Positions 14,640 through 28,645 of a DNA stretch of 64,000 bases are shown piece by piece; position 1 is the stretch's first letter; every line of letters starts with the position of its first letter. Position numbers and translations under genes: made by a program. A model generated the notes under the pieces. It ran no database searches. It was not told the origin of the DNA and saw only the letters and a program-made list of their open reading frames with translations. Source of the stretch: Hybos culiciformis (lineage: Eukaryota > Arthropoda > Insecta > Diptera > Hybotidae). The DNA lies in assembly GCA_964007475.1 (NCBI GenBank), contig OZ023275.1, positions 9,961,829 to 10,025,828 on the forward strand, given 5' to 3'.

Positions 14640-17600
14640 ATTCTAAAGGCCAAACAATAATTCTTAATTGATTTGCAGGTAACACTGCATTATTTTCTTG
14701 ACTTTAAGAAAATATAATTTGTGTTCACATTCTGGACTATGAATATATTATTTAATTTTAGTTTTTTGTTTTTGTCTAGTCATTTAAAATTTTAACTTGA
14801 ATAATTGTTTAGTTTTCTGCATAGATTGCAATAGATTAGATGATTTTATCTATTTTTTAGGTATAAAAAGAATAATACAAAATTGCCTCAAGTCAATTAT
14901 GCGGAATAATCACCTCTACCTTTTTGATTGCGAGTATCAAACCATATATATTTAAATAACAATTAAAAATTTAATTTTGAGAATATTTAGAAAATTTGAA
15001 ATTCTCAACTTCCAACCAAAAATTCCGAATTATCTTTCATTCAAAATATCTACTTAAAATAATTAATATGCGTAGCCCAGTAACTCTCGTATAATTTTAG
15101 TAATAATTAAAGAATTAACTAAGATCACATTTTAATTGCAGATTTCTCTTCATGCAGAGTTATTTTGAATTTAAATAAAGGTGTACAATTTTTTAAGACA
15201 TCAAAACATTTTGAATGAAACATTAAAAAAAACAACAACAGATTTTTATTTTATTTTATATTATGCAGTCTTAAAATCATAATAAATAAATATTATTGAA
15301 AAATATATATATTTATATATATACATATGTACGTAAAATATTAGATTCTTATTAATATTTTACTCAATTTTGCAATTTATATTTTTTATACATTAATATC
15401 TACATATATACGATATTCTTAAAAAAAAATAGAGTTATTATTATTCAAGGTGTTCAACATTCAACTGATGATAATAGTAATACGAAATTAAATTATTAAT
15501 AGAAATAGAAAAAAATATATATATTTTATACATATACTGTTATTTATACTATTCTTGATATTAAAAAAAAAAAAGTAAATTTTAGAAGATTTCTTACAAA
15601 AAATATCAGACCGACATCAAATGAGGTTATAACTACAGAACCCTGTTTCTTTTAATAGCTACTTTACCAGCTTTTTTTCTGATGGAAAATCCTACTTTTT
15701 TTTAAAAAATCTTATTATCGTATTTCGTAAATGTATTTTAATCGGGATGATGTTAGTATACTGAAATTACTTTCTAAGTAATGCATATAGACCTGTTCTC
15801 ATGTACATAAATATAATAATGTATGTATTATACAAAATTTTAAAACCAAATTTAATTCAAGAACTCAAGAAATATTATTGATTTTGGGTTTTATATATTT
15901 CTGATAGCCTAGTCGCCATAATTTATATTTTTGCTTGATATTATAAGCTGCAACATGCATCAGCTATCACGATATATAAATGTTTAATGTTCATCTGTAT
16001 CTTACAGTATCTTTTTAATGTATATGATAAAGTAGCATATTTTTTTTTTGATTAATATTTTTTTACTTCATTAATAATTAAAATTATACAAGCAAATGCT
16101 TAAGTTTCACACTTTTAAATCTAATAATTTTTTCAAAAGATTAATCTGTTTGTTGGTAGAATGGTCACTAAAATATAAAACTTCAGTTTGTATTAAATTT
16201 TTCTATCACAACACATAATTCCTTTTTATTTCTATGCACATCATTAAAGATTCAACATTCTGAAAAAGAAATTTATAAATTGATTTTCGAGCACCCTTCA
16301 TTATCAAAAATTATTCAATCAAACTAGAAGTAATCGGTATTTCCGTTTAAAATTCGCTCAAAAAAAAGTGCAATTTTAATTTTATGATTCTTTTTTTTTT
16401 AACTTGAAACTTAACTCACATTTTTTTATTCTTTTCAGTTAAATCAGGTGAAAAATATTTTTTTTTATTTTGTAGGTACATTTTACATATTATATCTTTC
16501 GTTAATATAAAATTAATTATTCAGTATTGGAAGTTTGTTTTTGTTTTTTGTATTAAAAATTTTATTATTATTTTTCTCTTTTCATTAAAATAATATATAA
16601 AGAGTTTAGTAATATAAAAAAAAAAATATTTTTTTTTAATCTGAGTTTTTCTTTCTTATTTGAAAAAATAATAATAATAATAATACCTACTTCCTCATTT
16701 CTCATCACAATTCAATGTCAACAGAACATATACTGAGTTAGTCACCGGTCAATTGTTACTGAACAACATTTTTTAAAACTTGTTAGATTAATGTTGGAAG
16801 AGTATAGAAAAGTTTTGTTTTTCGTAATTTTTTTTTTTTGATCAGTTAAATTTATTAATTTTAACATAGTTTTAGCTTAGCCGAAAAAAAAACTTAGCGT
16901 AATAAGCTTATATATATGAATTATGGACCTAATTTAAGCATAAAATATCAACATTTAGTATTAAGACAAGCTAATGAAATTCTTATTAAAAAAAAAACTA
17001 TAAATATACAAATTTTAATCTAATTTTTTCACAATCCCGTGTGAAAACCTTTTCGAAATCATTTTTAACAATTAAAAAAATTTTTTTTTTTTTGACATTA
17101 TGATAAATATAAAACATTATATACCTTCGAATTAAAAAAATTAGGTAGAATACACTGTATCTCTTTTATTAAATTATTATTATAATAACTTATAGGTATA
17201 AAAATAAAATAATAATAATAATAATAAAAGCTTTTCACAGCAAATAAACGACGATTTTTATTATGATTTTGTCTTGACATCAGAAGTCCTTGGACTTGCC
17301 ATTTAAATTCTACAAGTTTAACACTTGTTTTCTCCCATCAGAAATGAAAAAAAAAAAAAAAAAATTAAAAATAACATTAACTTAGAATTAGAATTCTAGA
17401 TTGATCTCACTACTGCATAATATACCGTTATAAACAGTTAGATTTTTTTTTTTATTTTTATGAATATTATTTTAATTTTGTTTTAATTTTCTCACAATAT
17501 AATATAATTACAAGTTTATTCTATGATTTAAGCTTAGAAATTTTATTATTAAGATCTAACTCTCTAGTATATTATAATGGTTGTGCTGCTGTGTAACCTT

Positions 17601-17915
17601 CAGGAGAGTTCTTACTAAAATTTATTATTCAAAAATTATTCTGTAATTTAATAATTTTTTTTTTACATATAAACTCGTATAGTAGTTTTTATAACGTAAT
17701 AAAATATAATATTTTAAGTATTATTATTATTTTATTATCTGGATTCAGATAATAAATTATTATTATATTTATTCGTAAAATTGTCTGGTTTTGAAAACTA
17801 AAAATATAATAAATTGCTTAGTAATTAGAAATAAAAAAAATATTCTGATAGCCTATTCTTTAAGAGGAAATCCTATTACGAAAAAATTTGTTGAAAACAC
17901 TAAAGTTGTATACTT

Positions 17916-18085
17916 GTACTGCAAAAATACTGCCGTATTTTCCCACAATATACTGGTACTGCCGAAAATTTAAGTACCAGTATTCTGGTACTGAAAAAAT
18001 ACTGCAGTATTTTTCTCAAAATGTACTGGTACAGCAAAAAATTTCAATACCAGTGTACTGCCTAAGTACTGCAGACTTTTTCTGA
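17916..18085. repeat. Imperfect tandem array, period about 72-78 bp, with TACTGGTAC/TACCAGTA palindromic motifs
   Basis: Copies begin near 17918, 17990 and 18068 with ACTGCAAAAATAC-like sequence. Each full copy contains TACTGGTAC and the near-complementary TACCAGT, so each can fold on itself. The third copy is partial. Overlapping open stretches in this region are a by-product of the repeat. The function is unknown; it may be a satellite fragment or part of an old mobile element. Confidence 0.75.
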
Positions 18086-18410
18086 TAATGAACGTGCATA
18101 TTGTACTCAGTACAAAAATACTTAAATTTTGTCAGCTGTGTTTAACAGCCAGTAACAAGAATTATTAACAGTCGGAAATAAATAAACGCATAACATATAC
18201 TTGAAAAGTCCTAATTTTAAAAAGCAGATAAAAAAGGTTATACACATCTACTAAATTCATTTCTTTTGTATAAGTACAATGTTTGCTAAATCAACGAACC
18301 ATACTGTAATAAGTTGGAAACCAGATCGTTCAGCAAATTGTATGCAGTATCAAAATTTTTCACAATTTTAAATTCAAATTTTTCTAATCCTTTTATTTTT
18401 ATGTTTTCAG

Positions 18411-18468
18411 GATATTTGTGTAATGACGCGGGCATTTCTTTTGCAGCGTTGGATTTTTTTTGTATAAG
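18411..18468 (+). other. Possible small exon (58 nt) flanked by good splice signals
   Basis: A T-rich tract ending ATGTTTTCAG precedes this segment and AAG-GTAAGA follows it, making a good acceptor-donor pair. A second acceptor, TTCTTTTGCAG, ends at 18446 and would give a 22-nt exon. The segment is GC-richer than its surroundings. It contains ATG ACG CGG and ends in an in-frame TAA, so it could only be untranslated or out of frame in an Hr4 transcript. It may be a non-coding 5' exon or a chance match. Confidence 0.25.
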
Positions 18469-21400
18469 GTAAGAATTATTATTATAAAAAAAAATTGCTT
18501 TACAGGCTTACGTTTTTGTCAAAATGTTCAGAATTTCGTATGTCTATTTCTAATTTTTTTTAAGTTTTGCAGCAAATATCACGCAATAATTAAAAGTGTA
18601 AATAATTGAAAAAAATATATAATTTAAATTAAATTTTCCCAATTTGGGATTGTAATTTATTAACAATTAAATAATTAATAATTAAATAATTACAGATAAT
18701 AATTAATTAAACAAAACACTAAATTTTTCAATATAAAAATCTTATAACCAATTAAATTTTTTAAAATTAATATTTAGTATTAAGAGGAAATATTTTTTAA
18801 TTTTAGAAAACTGTAATTTTTTTTATGTTTTACCAAACTTAAAACAAATTTAAAAAACTACAGGGGAAAAGCCAAAAATATTTGTTATGCCATTCTAATG
18901 AAGTTTCGCATTTTCATTTATATTAAATTTAATATCTGATTAATTATAACACCTTCTAGCCAAGTTAAGGACAATCGTATAGTTTAACCAGAAGTTCAGT
19001 CAATGCTTAATAATCGATATACAATGCGAAATTTACGAAATTCATTTGTTTTATACATAATTGATTTTTATTTTTTACATTCTAGATCTTAATAAATAAT
19101 ATAAAAAAAATTTTCTCGATTAGAATAGAAAATGCAACTTAATTATTATTAATTCATGTCTATTACTAAACATCTTCAAGTAACTAAAATTCTTAAAAAA
19201 TTAAACTGCATTAATCCCTTATTTCAATATAAAACTAAAAATGTGCCATTTCATTGGCAGATTAAAAAAAAAATCAGCATAAATGAATGGAAAAAACTTC
19301 TAAAGCTAGTAAAACGACTTTTTCTTTCAGTTTATTTAAAAAAAAAAAAAAGTGTAATAAATTTGTTAAAGGAGAAATAAAAAAAAAAAATAATATATTT
19401 TATGTACATTTGCAATGCAATTTGTATATATGAGCGACCTTTCTGGCGGATGTTTGGTGTGAAAAATTCGTTTATTAAGCTCAGAAAATAATATACCATT
19501 AGAGAAGTATAATTTACAGCACGTATAATAGATTTTATTTTTCATTTGTTAATGGTTAGAAACAGAACACAAATTTATTAAAGAAAAAAAAAACACTATC
19601 ACCAATATGTGGGAGTATATTTTACTCTTTAATTTATTAATTATAATTTTTTAGATCTTGGTGTTCAGAACACAAGTTAATTAATATGACATAATTACAT
19701 TAGATTAAAATTTATAGATAATATTGATTGTACAGTGAATATCTTTGAAATTTTTGAGAATAAATTACTTATATTTGATATTTGTTTCATTTTTTAAATG
19801 AAAGTTAAGACTTCTTTCATACTCGGATAATGTGCGCGAGAAACGTGTAACCGAGTCTTAATTGCGGGATACGAATTAAATTAAAAAAAATAATAATTGT
19901 ACTTTATAACTACACACACTTGTTACAACATCTATAGGTAAAATTTAAGTTTTATAAGATTTATATAGTTAAATTATATAAAATAGTAATAAAAAATAAA
20001 ACCATATATAAATCATAGTTAACCCATTCTGAAAATAGTTCTAAAATCATAAAGTTCTTACGTAATTCAAGGAAAGTTAGGAAAATGCATATAGTTTTTA
20101 TGTGTGTATGTTACCTCGTAAATTAAAAACAAAAAACATTCTTGTCAACACTAATATTCAAAATATGTAACTTCAATTTTAAATTTATATTTTTTATTGT
20201 ATGATATAATTCAATTTAAAAGATATAGTCAAGGCTCTTAACCCTTTATACAATTTTATTATTTTTTTTCTCTTAACACAATACCATATAATATTAGAAT
20301 ATAAAGGAAAACTTAATGATTAATGAAGCTCTATTATTAACATATCACGAAACCTTTAATAAATATTCGAAAAACATTTTATTTATTTTTTTCAAACTAT
20401 ATATACATACATTTATATGTAACTACATATGAATAAGCTATGCAGTATAATAAGCTAACAAAATATAAATAAATAAAGCTATTTTAAAAACATATAGATA
20501 CATATAATCGCAGATATTAATTTTTGCATATTTTACCTCGCTATACATAAAAGTTCATTATGTCAATAAACTTTTTAAAGGCTTTTTTTTTTATATAAAA
20601 ATGCATTTTATGTATTTTTACACGAAAAAAAAAAATATAATAAGTATCATAGAAAATAGTAATATCAGGCGAATTATTCATATTTTTTTTTTTAATAATG
20701 AAAAAAAAAATTAACATGTTGTTAAATTAATTTTTTTAATAAATATGAAACAATGTTTTACAACATGTCAACTATACTTATAAAAAAAACCGATTTATAT
20801 TTCTGACTTATAAAATTTTGTTTCAGTTAAGTCGCAGTCAATTTTAGTGAAAAATATACCAATCCTTTAACAGTAACTTTTGCACTCGTGAGAACTCTAA
20901 GCAAAATGTCAAATTTGTATTCTATGATTGTGTTAAAAAAACAAAATTTCAGACATTCGTTATGTCTTGAAATATTGAAATTTTTAGATTTTCTCTATAT
21001 ACTGTCCAACCTTTATATAGAATGGAATATACGACAATATCTATTAGATACAAGATTATTTAATTAGCATATTGAGAAATTAATATTATTTAGAGTGTTT
21101 GGCATTATAATAAATAAGTAATTATATATTAAAATTATTAAAATATTTTATTGTGCTTAAGGATTTTCGGTATCAGTAATTATGGTGTGAAATATTCGTT
21201 ATTGCTCTATGTGGAATAGTTTATTTGCATGATGTACTTTAATTTTTAAGTTTAAGCGAAAATAAATTACATGATTTACACTATTCGGATTCTTTAATTT
21301 TAAATTATCGTACTTTGTTGCAATTATCAAAATTGAACAATTTTCTCGAATTTACTTGAAGTCATTATATCATTTCAAGTCTAAGGAAAAATAAATGATA

Positions 21401-24400
21401 TTCTAAAGCTATATTTTTCGCTTTTGTTCTCTCTCTTTTTCATATTAATTTTTTATCAAAAAAAAAAAAATAGATTAAAATCTACTAATTAAACAAACTA
21501 TTCTAGTCTAATTTTTCTTAAATTTTATTTTAATGATATATGATAAAAATTTTAACCTAATTCTTATTTCATAATTTTAAAACATTTTTAGAAATTTAAA
21601 CCAAAAATAAATTCATAAAAATTAATAAATTCATAATTTTTCAAATTAGAATATATAGTTCCATGCTTATTTTTATTTATTGAACGCTTCGAATTTGCGT
21701 GGAAATTAGAATTTATTTAATATACATATTTTTTTTTCGAAATAACTAATTATGTATATTTGTTTCTTGTAACATTAAAGCATATATAAAATAATTGTAC
21801 TGAGTTTTATTAGAATTATTAACTATATAAGTATATTAGTTTTATCAAAATTAGATTTAGAAATTAAACCCAAAACCTTAAAGTTTAATTAATATGCTGC
21901 ATAACAAAAGGATATTTTTAAGAGTTTAACAAAATTATATTCAACTTATAAGTATAGTTTGGGTGTATTATTATACTTCACATCTGTTTTTAAATATATT
22001 TATTTATAAAATATATACAACTATAAAATATTGGAATTTTCAATATAAATTCAAGTTGCATTATTTTAGAAATAAAATATTGCCAGTTTACATAATACAT
22101 AATTTTTTTTTTTTTTTTTTTATTTTGATTTTATGTATAAGTTTGAATTTCTGGGTCAAACTTATACAGCTAAAGAAAAAGTCTTTTTTTGTTTTATTAT
22201 GTTTTCTTCATATGAGAGCGAACAAAAAAAAAAATACTGAACTGTGCACAAGTGAAGATGAGAAACATATTTACCTGTGAACGAAAAATAAAAAAAACTT
22301 GGATAATTTTTTTTCTACTATATTTTTTTTATTCAATTTTAAAAGCCGAAGCATAAAAAGTAAATATTCTATTCTAAATAATTTCGTGAGACAATTATCG
22401 GAAATTCGAGTTTCAAATAAATATAAAATAAAAGTTAAATATTATAAAAAAAAATTTAGTTACAAAAATGGAATAAAATAACTATTATTGAGCCCGAAAA
22501 AATGTATAAAATTTTTCTAATTAATTAAGATAGTTTGATATTTAAGTTGCATCAAAAATTTGTGATTTCATAGTAATCTTCATTCTGTGAATATTATATC
22601 TATACCAATAAAGAGAAAAATAATAATTCAACCCTTTGGATCCAATCGATTTATTACGCTAATTTTCTTTCAATTATTAATAAAAAAATATTGTCGTTTA
22701 ATAATTTAATATTCTATCATTGGGACTATACCGCTAAACAAAACTAAATATTTATTATTCTATAAAGTAGTTTCTAATATACATTTATGATAACAGCCGG
22801 GCGTAAGGATAGTAAATTTACTTACTAGCATCCTTTTTCAGTTAAATACTAAGTAGACTCGGGTTTGAAATTGATCAAGTATAAAATTAAAAGTAAAATT
22901 CAAGATAAAAATATTTTAAATTTATAGGTACCTATACCTGTAAAAAATAAAAATTTTATAAAATATTAAAATTCTTTGTTTTATTTTGGGTGACAAATTG
23001 AATTCGATAACACAGTTGAAAAAAAGAATTTTCAAAACTTCATAAATTTTTCCACGGATTTTCATATAATTACTAATTTTTATTCACAAATATTAACTTG
23101 GATAGAAATTTTAAGGAACAAGTGAGTTAGCTATATGCATTATGTATATACACAACATACACGGATTTCAGTCCTATATCTAATATTTTTTTTTTTATGT
23201 GTAAATAAAACTTATTTTCAAAAACTAAAAAATTGAATTTACCGCAAATGCGGAATGTTACTAACAAAATAAACAATATTCAGAAGTGATTTTCATATAC
23301 ATAAAAAAAGGAAGCACAAGTAGTTCAGTAGTACCATATACTCTTTTTACATAAAACATAAAAAAAAAGCATACATATTATGTTTCGGTAACATACTATG
23401 TACATAAGTGCATTTAATGTTACAAACACATAGATGATTTTTTTTTTTCTTTTTAATAATTAAGCTTTAAACATGAAATTGCATAGCTGTGCACATAAAT
23501 TTTATTTTTTATATATATTTTTTTTTTATATTTTAGTTCGCACCGCTACACATATTAACTTATATACTTTGCACATATTTTTTTATGTATTTTTATTTTC
23601 ATAAATTTATTTTTTTTTTTAATTTAAAATACATAAAAAAATAAAAAAAAATTTCTGAGGGTCCAATATTATTCTCAGAAATTTAATTCTCACAGTCTTT
23701 ATATTATTGCAAAGCAGTAATCGTCCCGTAGAAGAAAAAAAAAACCAAAAACTACATGGATTTAGCGCTTAAAAAAAAAAAAACGGTTTTACTTTTAAAC
23801 ATTAATTGATATTATCATTATTTCAAAAAAAAAAATAAAAAATAAAAAATAAAAACTTGAATTATGTGAAGTTAGAAAAAAAAAAAAAAATATTTAAGAA
23901 AAGCTTGATCAAGAATTGAATGAAAATCTAATGAAAAGCTTTATTCAACAAAAAGTGCTAGAAAAATTTATTAGCCTAAAAAATGAGAAAAATTAAATTT
24001 AAAATAAATTCACCTGATTTGGATTAAAAAAAAAAAAAAAAATGTTTTTTTAAAATATGAAAATATATATTTTTTTTAATCAAATGTAATAATTATGTCA
24101 AATTAGAAACAAGTATAGAATTCTTTTTCAAATCCCATTTTTGTTTGTCTTCTGCAGAATTCTTTTCGTAGAATTTTTAATGTTTTTTGATACCTTTTAG
24201 ACGTTTACCGAAAATAATAATCTTATATTGACATTGTTTGCCTAGCGAATTGACACCAATATTAGATTAAAAGTTTTTGTTTAGTATAATTTTCGAGATT
24301 CACGAATTTGTGTTGTTTTCAGATAGAATAACTTTTCTTTTTCTATATACGTTCTTTTAAATGTTAAAATTTTCCATACATAATAAACGTCAGACAATAA

Positions 24401-26627
24401 TTCCTCTAAAAATATTGTTAAATAAAATTATATTGCGTGTCTCGCAATTTCTGTGTATACATATCCTTCAAATTTTTATTTAGCATATTTATTTTTTCAT
24501 TTCAAAAATTCATAAAACATAATTTCTGTTTATTTTGAAATGAAAATTTATAATTATTATAATTAGATCTGCTATATGTCATAATTAATTAAACTAGGAG
24601 CTTAATATAGGGATCTACTGCAATATTTTGCATCATGAGAGTATACATATATGTAGAAATTTATATATATATATATATATATATTTGTTTATTATTTTAA
24701 TATTTTTAATTTGTAAATCTGCTTCAACAGAGAATTTAATAATTTCAAGCGACTATTTGGGTCAAGAAAAACAATTGAAAAATAAATAAAAAAAATAAAA
24801 AAGCAAAAATCAAGCTAAAAAAAAAAGGATTTTAAAATGAAAAATTTATTAGAAAACATTTTTGAGCATAAATTTAATAAAAGTAAATATTTATTTTTTG
24901 AATGCATAAGTGTAGAAAAAATAAATTAGAATTAAGAAAAAAAAAATAAAATTTAAAACAATAATAAAAATGTATTTTTCTAAAAAAATTAAAAATTTTA
25001 AAATAATTCAAAAAACGTTTCTCTGCTATTGAGAAAATTATTTTTATAAGAAAATTAAATATTATATTATTAAATGTATATTTAAGAAATTTAAAAAATT
25101 AAAAAAAATAAATAAAAAGACTGAAAGAAAAAAAAAATAAAAAAAAAAATAAAATAATTATAATAAAACTAAAACTTAAATTTAAAAATAAAATTAAACT
25201 AAAACTACATATAAAATAATAAAAAAAAAAATTAAAACATAAAGTTTCCTAAAAATCAAAAAAAAAAAAAAAAAAACAAATATTGCGTGATATTTCCTTA
25301 AAAACTTAAAAAACAAAAAAAGAAGAAGAAAACAAAACAAAACTGAGAAAATTATTTCTATGAAAAAATTTGACAGTTCTGCTTTTCAAAAAAATGGATA
25401 TAAATTGTTTTCAAAAGATAAAGGTATTTTTTGTTTTTCTTGAGTAAGAGAAAACTGATATCAATATAAAAATAATTAAAAAAAAAAAAAAAATAATAAT
25501 TAAGAAAAAAGCTTAATATTTTTTTTTGATTTTTTCCAATTCCATTTAATATTGCAGCTAAAAAAAATATGTCATACATAATTATAGGGATAAACACCTG
25601 GAATTTGTTTCATATCTTAGTATAGAATTTCGGTTTAACTGTAAGTAAATACTGTTGGTAACTCTAGATGAGAAGCATCTTAATCTGAACTTTAATTGCA
25701 ATTTTTTTTTTTCATACTCTCAAGGACAAGAAGAAGTATGGCTATACTATGATGAGATAAACAGATATTGTTATTTTTAAAAGATATTTAAAACTTTTGT
25801 TAAAGTTGTAATAAAATGCACCATAATTCAAATAGAAAAATTTTCTCTAGTCATTTTATCTAGAAGTTCTCGATGTTATAATCATTGATCTCAAAAAACA
25901 CTGAATATATATTATTCAACAAGATTAAGATATACATATTTATGTATATAAAAAGGACAATAATATAATAATAAGTTAAGGTTCTTATCATCTAAACGCA
26001 AGAATTGATAAATCCGTGAATGTATGCATTTGTACACGGCTTAAAACACTCAGAAATATACATTGAAAATTTCCCAAAAAATATTTCAATTAAGACAAAA
26101 TTAAAATTTTTAGCTGCAAATTAATCTAATTTTATTTTTTTATTCAAAAAAAATTATGAAAATTTTTTTAAATTTTGAGCTTTTTATTTATATTTTTTTA
26201 ATTAATATTTTTTTTTTCTTTCTGAAAGTGAACTTAATTTGTGCAAATCAATAAAAGAAACCAAAAATATAAAATAAAATGGTAATAAATATTGACAAAA
26301 AAAATAGAAATAAGATTTTATTGATGCAAAAAAGGAAAAATAGTTTTATGCGCTAATTTTTGAAATTTTATCAAAAGGATTATAAATATTATGTTGCTGA
26401 ATTATTTCCTTCAAATCCAGAACATTACAAATTGGTTTAATTTTCAAAATTTATATGAATAAAAAAGAAACATGAAATAAAAAACTTGGATTGAATATTA
26501 AAATAAAATTTTTTTTTAAAATCAATCAAAAAGTAATTTTAAAAAAAAAAATTAAATAAAATTAGAAAAATTCGAAATTTTTTTTTGATATTTTTATTCA
26601 AAAAAAAAATTAAAATCTATCGCTTTA
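18469..26627. other. AT-rich non-coding DNA upstream of Hr4 exon 1A
   Basis: No convincing gene on either strand. The 5' UTR and promoter used with exon 1A should lie in the distal part, but no unambiguous TATA/Inr pair can be separated from background in DNA this AT-rich. A (TA)11 run is at 24662..24684 and many poly-A tracts occur from 24770 to 25330. Confidence 0.55.
24662..24684. repeat. (TA)n microsatellite
   Basis: Uninterrupted alternating TA for about 11 units. Confidence 0.9.
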
Positions 26628-26736
26628 ATGAAAACTTCTAATTTAACAAGTTGTACAATCAACATTAATTCTGCACCAAAAAATCTGGTGGTGACCACAC
26701 CAGTTAACAGTATGCCTGGCCCACCAGTGTGGTCCG
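26628..26736 (+). CDS. Hr4: Hr4 first coding exon (isoform 1A), 36 codons plus one base
   Basis: The ATG at 26628 opens 36 codons and ends TCC-G at a GTACGT donor (26737). Joined to exon 2 at 50972 this gives the continuous peptide [16 protein letters not shown], which matches my memory of the conserved N-terminus of insect HR4 proteins. The ATG is the only possible start in this exon: an in-frame TGA lies at 26586..26588 and no AG acceptor occurs between it and the ATG. The stretch [17 protein letters not shown] is noticeably GC-richer than the surrounding DNA, as expected for constrained coding sequence. The 5' UTR probably continues upstream in the same exon, but its start cannot be seen. 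Confidence 0.85.
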
Positions 26737-28592
26737 GTACGTAAAAAAATGAAATAAATATTTTTCATTGTTCATTATTATTTATTTTAATTTTTTAATT
26801 TTGTCAAAATAAAGTGCAAAACTATTTGAGTTTATTAAAAAAAACAATTTTTTTGATTATGTGTATAATATATAATTTCGATATTTTAAGCTATAGGTTT
26901 TGCTTAAATATCATCATTAAAGTCATATATTCATACAATAAATTCATTAATCATAATAACTATTTTCATTATACATATATTATCTATATAAAATAAACAT
27001 TAAAATTTCATAAAAATTCATATAATTATCTTCATTATTTATGTACAAATTACTTCTTTTAGCAAAGCTACCTCAGAAATGCTAAAATTCAAATTCATGA
27101 CAAAAATAAAATCAGACAGAAAATTGAGTTTAAAATAATATCGATGAAAACGAATTAGAAATGCACTCACTGATGCAACGGAATCTTATACAATAATCAT
27201 AAAATATCGACGCAGAGAGTTATAAATGTTCATTACTAACTTTTTTCTAACAAAAAGTTCAGAAAATCTAATTTAATTAAAACAAGTACAAAATTAATGA
27301 TTGACTTTGTGTAATCCATTTAACAACACATCAAAATAATTTTTTTTTTTACACAATTATATCTTGAAATTGAAAAGACACAAAAAAAAAACTAAGTACC
27401 CACACATTTTCTTCATTTACACTCCCACAATAAAAACTTTCTTTATTAATTCCTCATAATTTTGATTTTGATATAAAATAATGTAGGCTTATTAATATGA
27501 AGTGAACAAAATGATCTTTAAGTTTTTTAAGATTAAGACAAAGATTTTTGTTTTTGGAATTTACTTCGAAATAGGAAAACCTTAGCATTTTTACTATGAA
27601 TCTATCTATTCTTAAGTTATCTATACCATTCTATCTTGAACTGCAAGCTTCAAAATGTATACTTTAACATTGTGCTACGTATCATTGAGTTTGTCGGCGA
27701 ATTGTATTTTATAAACTTATAATTTGACTTGCAAGTTTGATTATTCCGATTTTAGTTATTTTACCCTTTCACTTTGTTTTTATGAAGTTTAAGAATTGAA
27801 AATTAGAAAGAATTAAAAAATAAAAAACCGTTTAAATGAATTTATCCATTAATTATTAATTTGAATTTAAATGTTAATTTGAGCCGAATGGTCTTAAATT
27901 ATAAAATCTAAAACTTAATTATATTTACCTACATTTATGTGCGATGCATATAAATAACTAAAGTATAATTTCACCCCTACGTATATTATTTATGTAATTT
28001 TAGATATACTAAATATATAATTATTTCAAGTTGATAAGATTTGGATTTACAAATCGGAACTTATACTTTCCAAGTTTTAATTTTCAATTATAAAACTGCT
28101 TAAACAAAAATTTATAACAAGAAAATAATTTTTCAATCAGTGTCAGTTCTAGATTAAAAATATTTTTCAAACATACTATTTATATCTTCTTCTAGAATTA
28201 ATGAATTTTAAGAAATTAAAATTACAAAAAAAAAAAAAAAACTTTATCTTATAATCTTTTTTTCTTACATTATTATAAAAGTGAAAGTTTATTTTCATTT
28301 TATTGTAAACGCAACTTGTAAAGTGCAGTGGCACAAATTGAATGCAAAATAATATGATACATAATTTTTTTTTTATTTTTTTTGTTATTGAAAACAAATA
28401 CTGTTCTCATACAGAAAATCATGATCTGTATTTTATATAAAAAAAAAGAAAAAAAGAAATGAACTTATTTTATATAAATTTAATTTTTCTTTTCATATAA
28501 TAAATATTATTATTCCTGTATTGAAAATAACATGTAACACGAATACAAACTTGGTTTGGTTTCTTTAACTGGTTTTATATATACATATATAC

Positions 28593-28645
<53 letters not shown>

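Larger units (their letters stand above)
1..17915. other. AT-rich non-coding DNA, no gene recognised
   Basis: Upstream of the first identified Hr4 coding exon. Open stretches here are driven by A/T homopolymers (Phe, Lys, Ile, Tyr-rich translations) and show no domain. The DNA could hold non-coding 5' exons, enhancers or intergenic sequence. Slightly GC-richer islands occur near 175-250, 1410-1440, 1885-2010 and 2435-2480, but none gives a convincing exon. An AAT microsatellite lies at 14605..14633 and a 20-bp direct duplication at 4577..4616. Confidence 0.6.

Noticed and set aside
17791..18085. Two overlapping + open frames of 60 and 65 codons
   Set aside because: They are translations of the 72-78-bp tandem array, not of a conserved protein.
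19811..19860. ACTCGG/CCGAGT stem with 24-nt loop
   Set aside because: Only six base pairs; too weak to call a structured RNA.
21963..22280. 105-codon + strand open frame
   Set aside because: Composed of Phe/Lys/Ile/Tyr runs from A/T tracts and lacking coding character.
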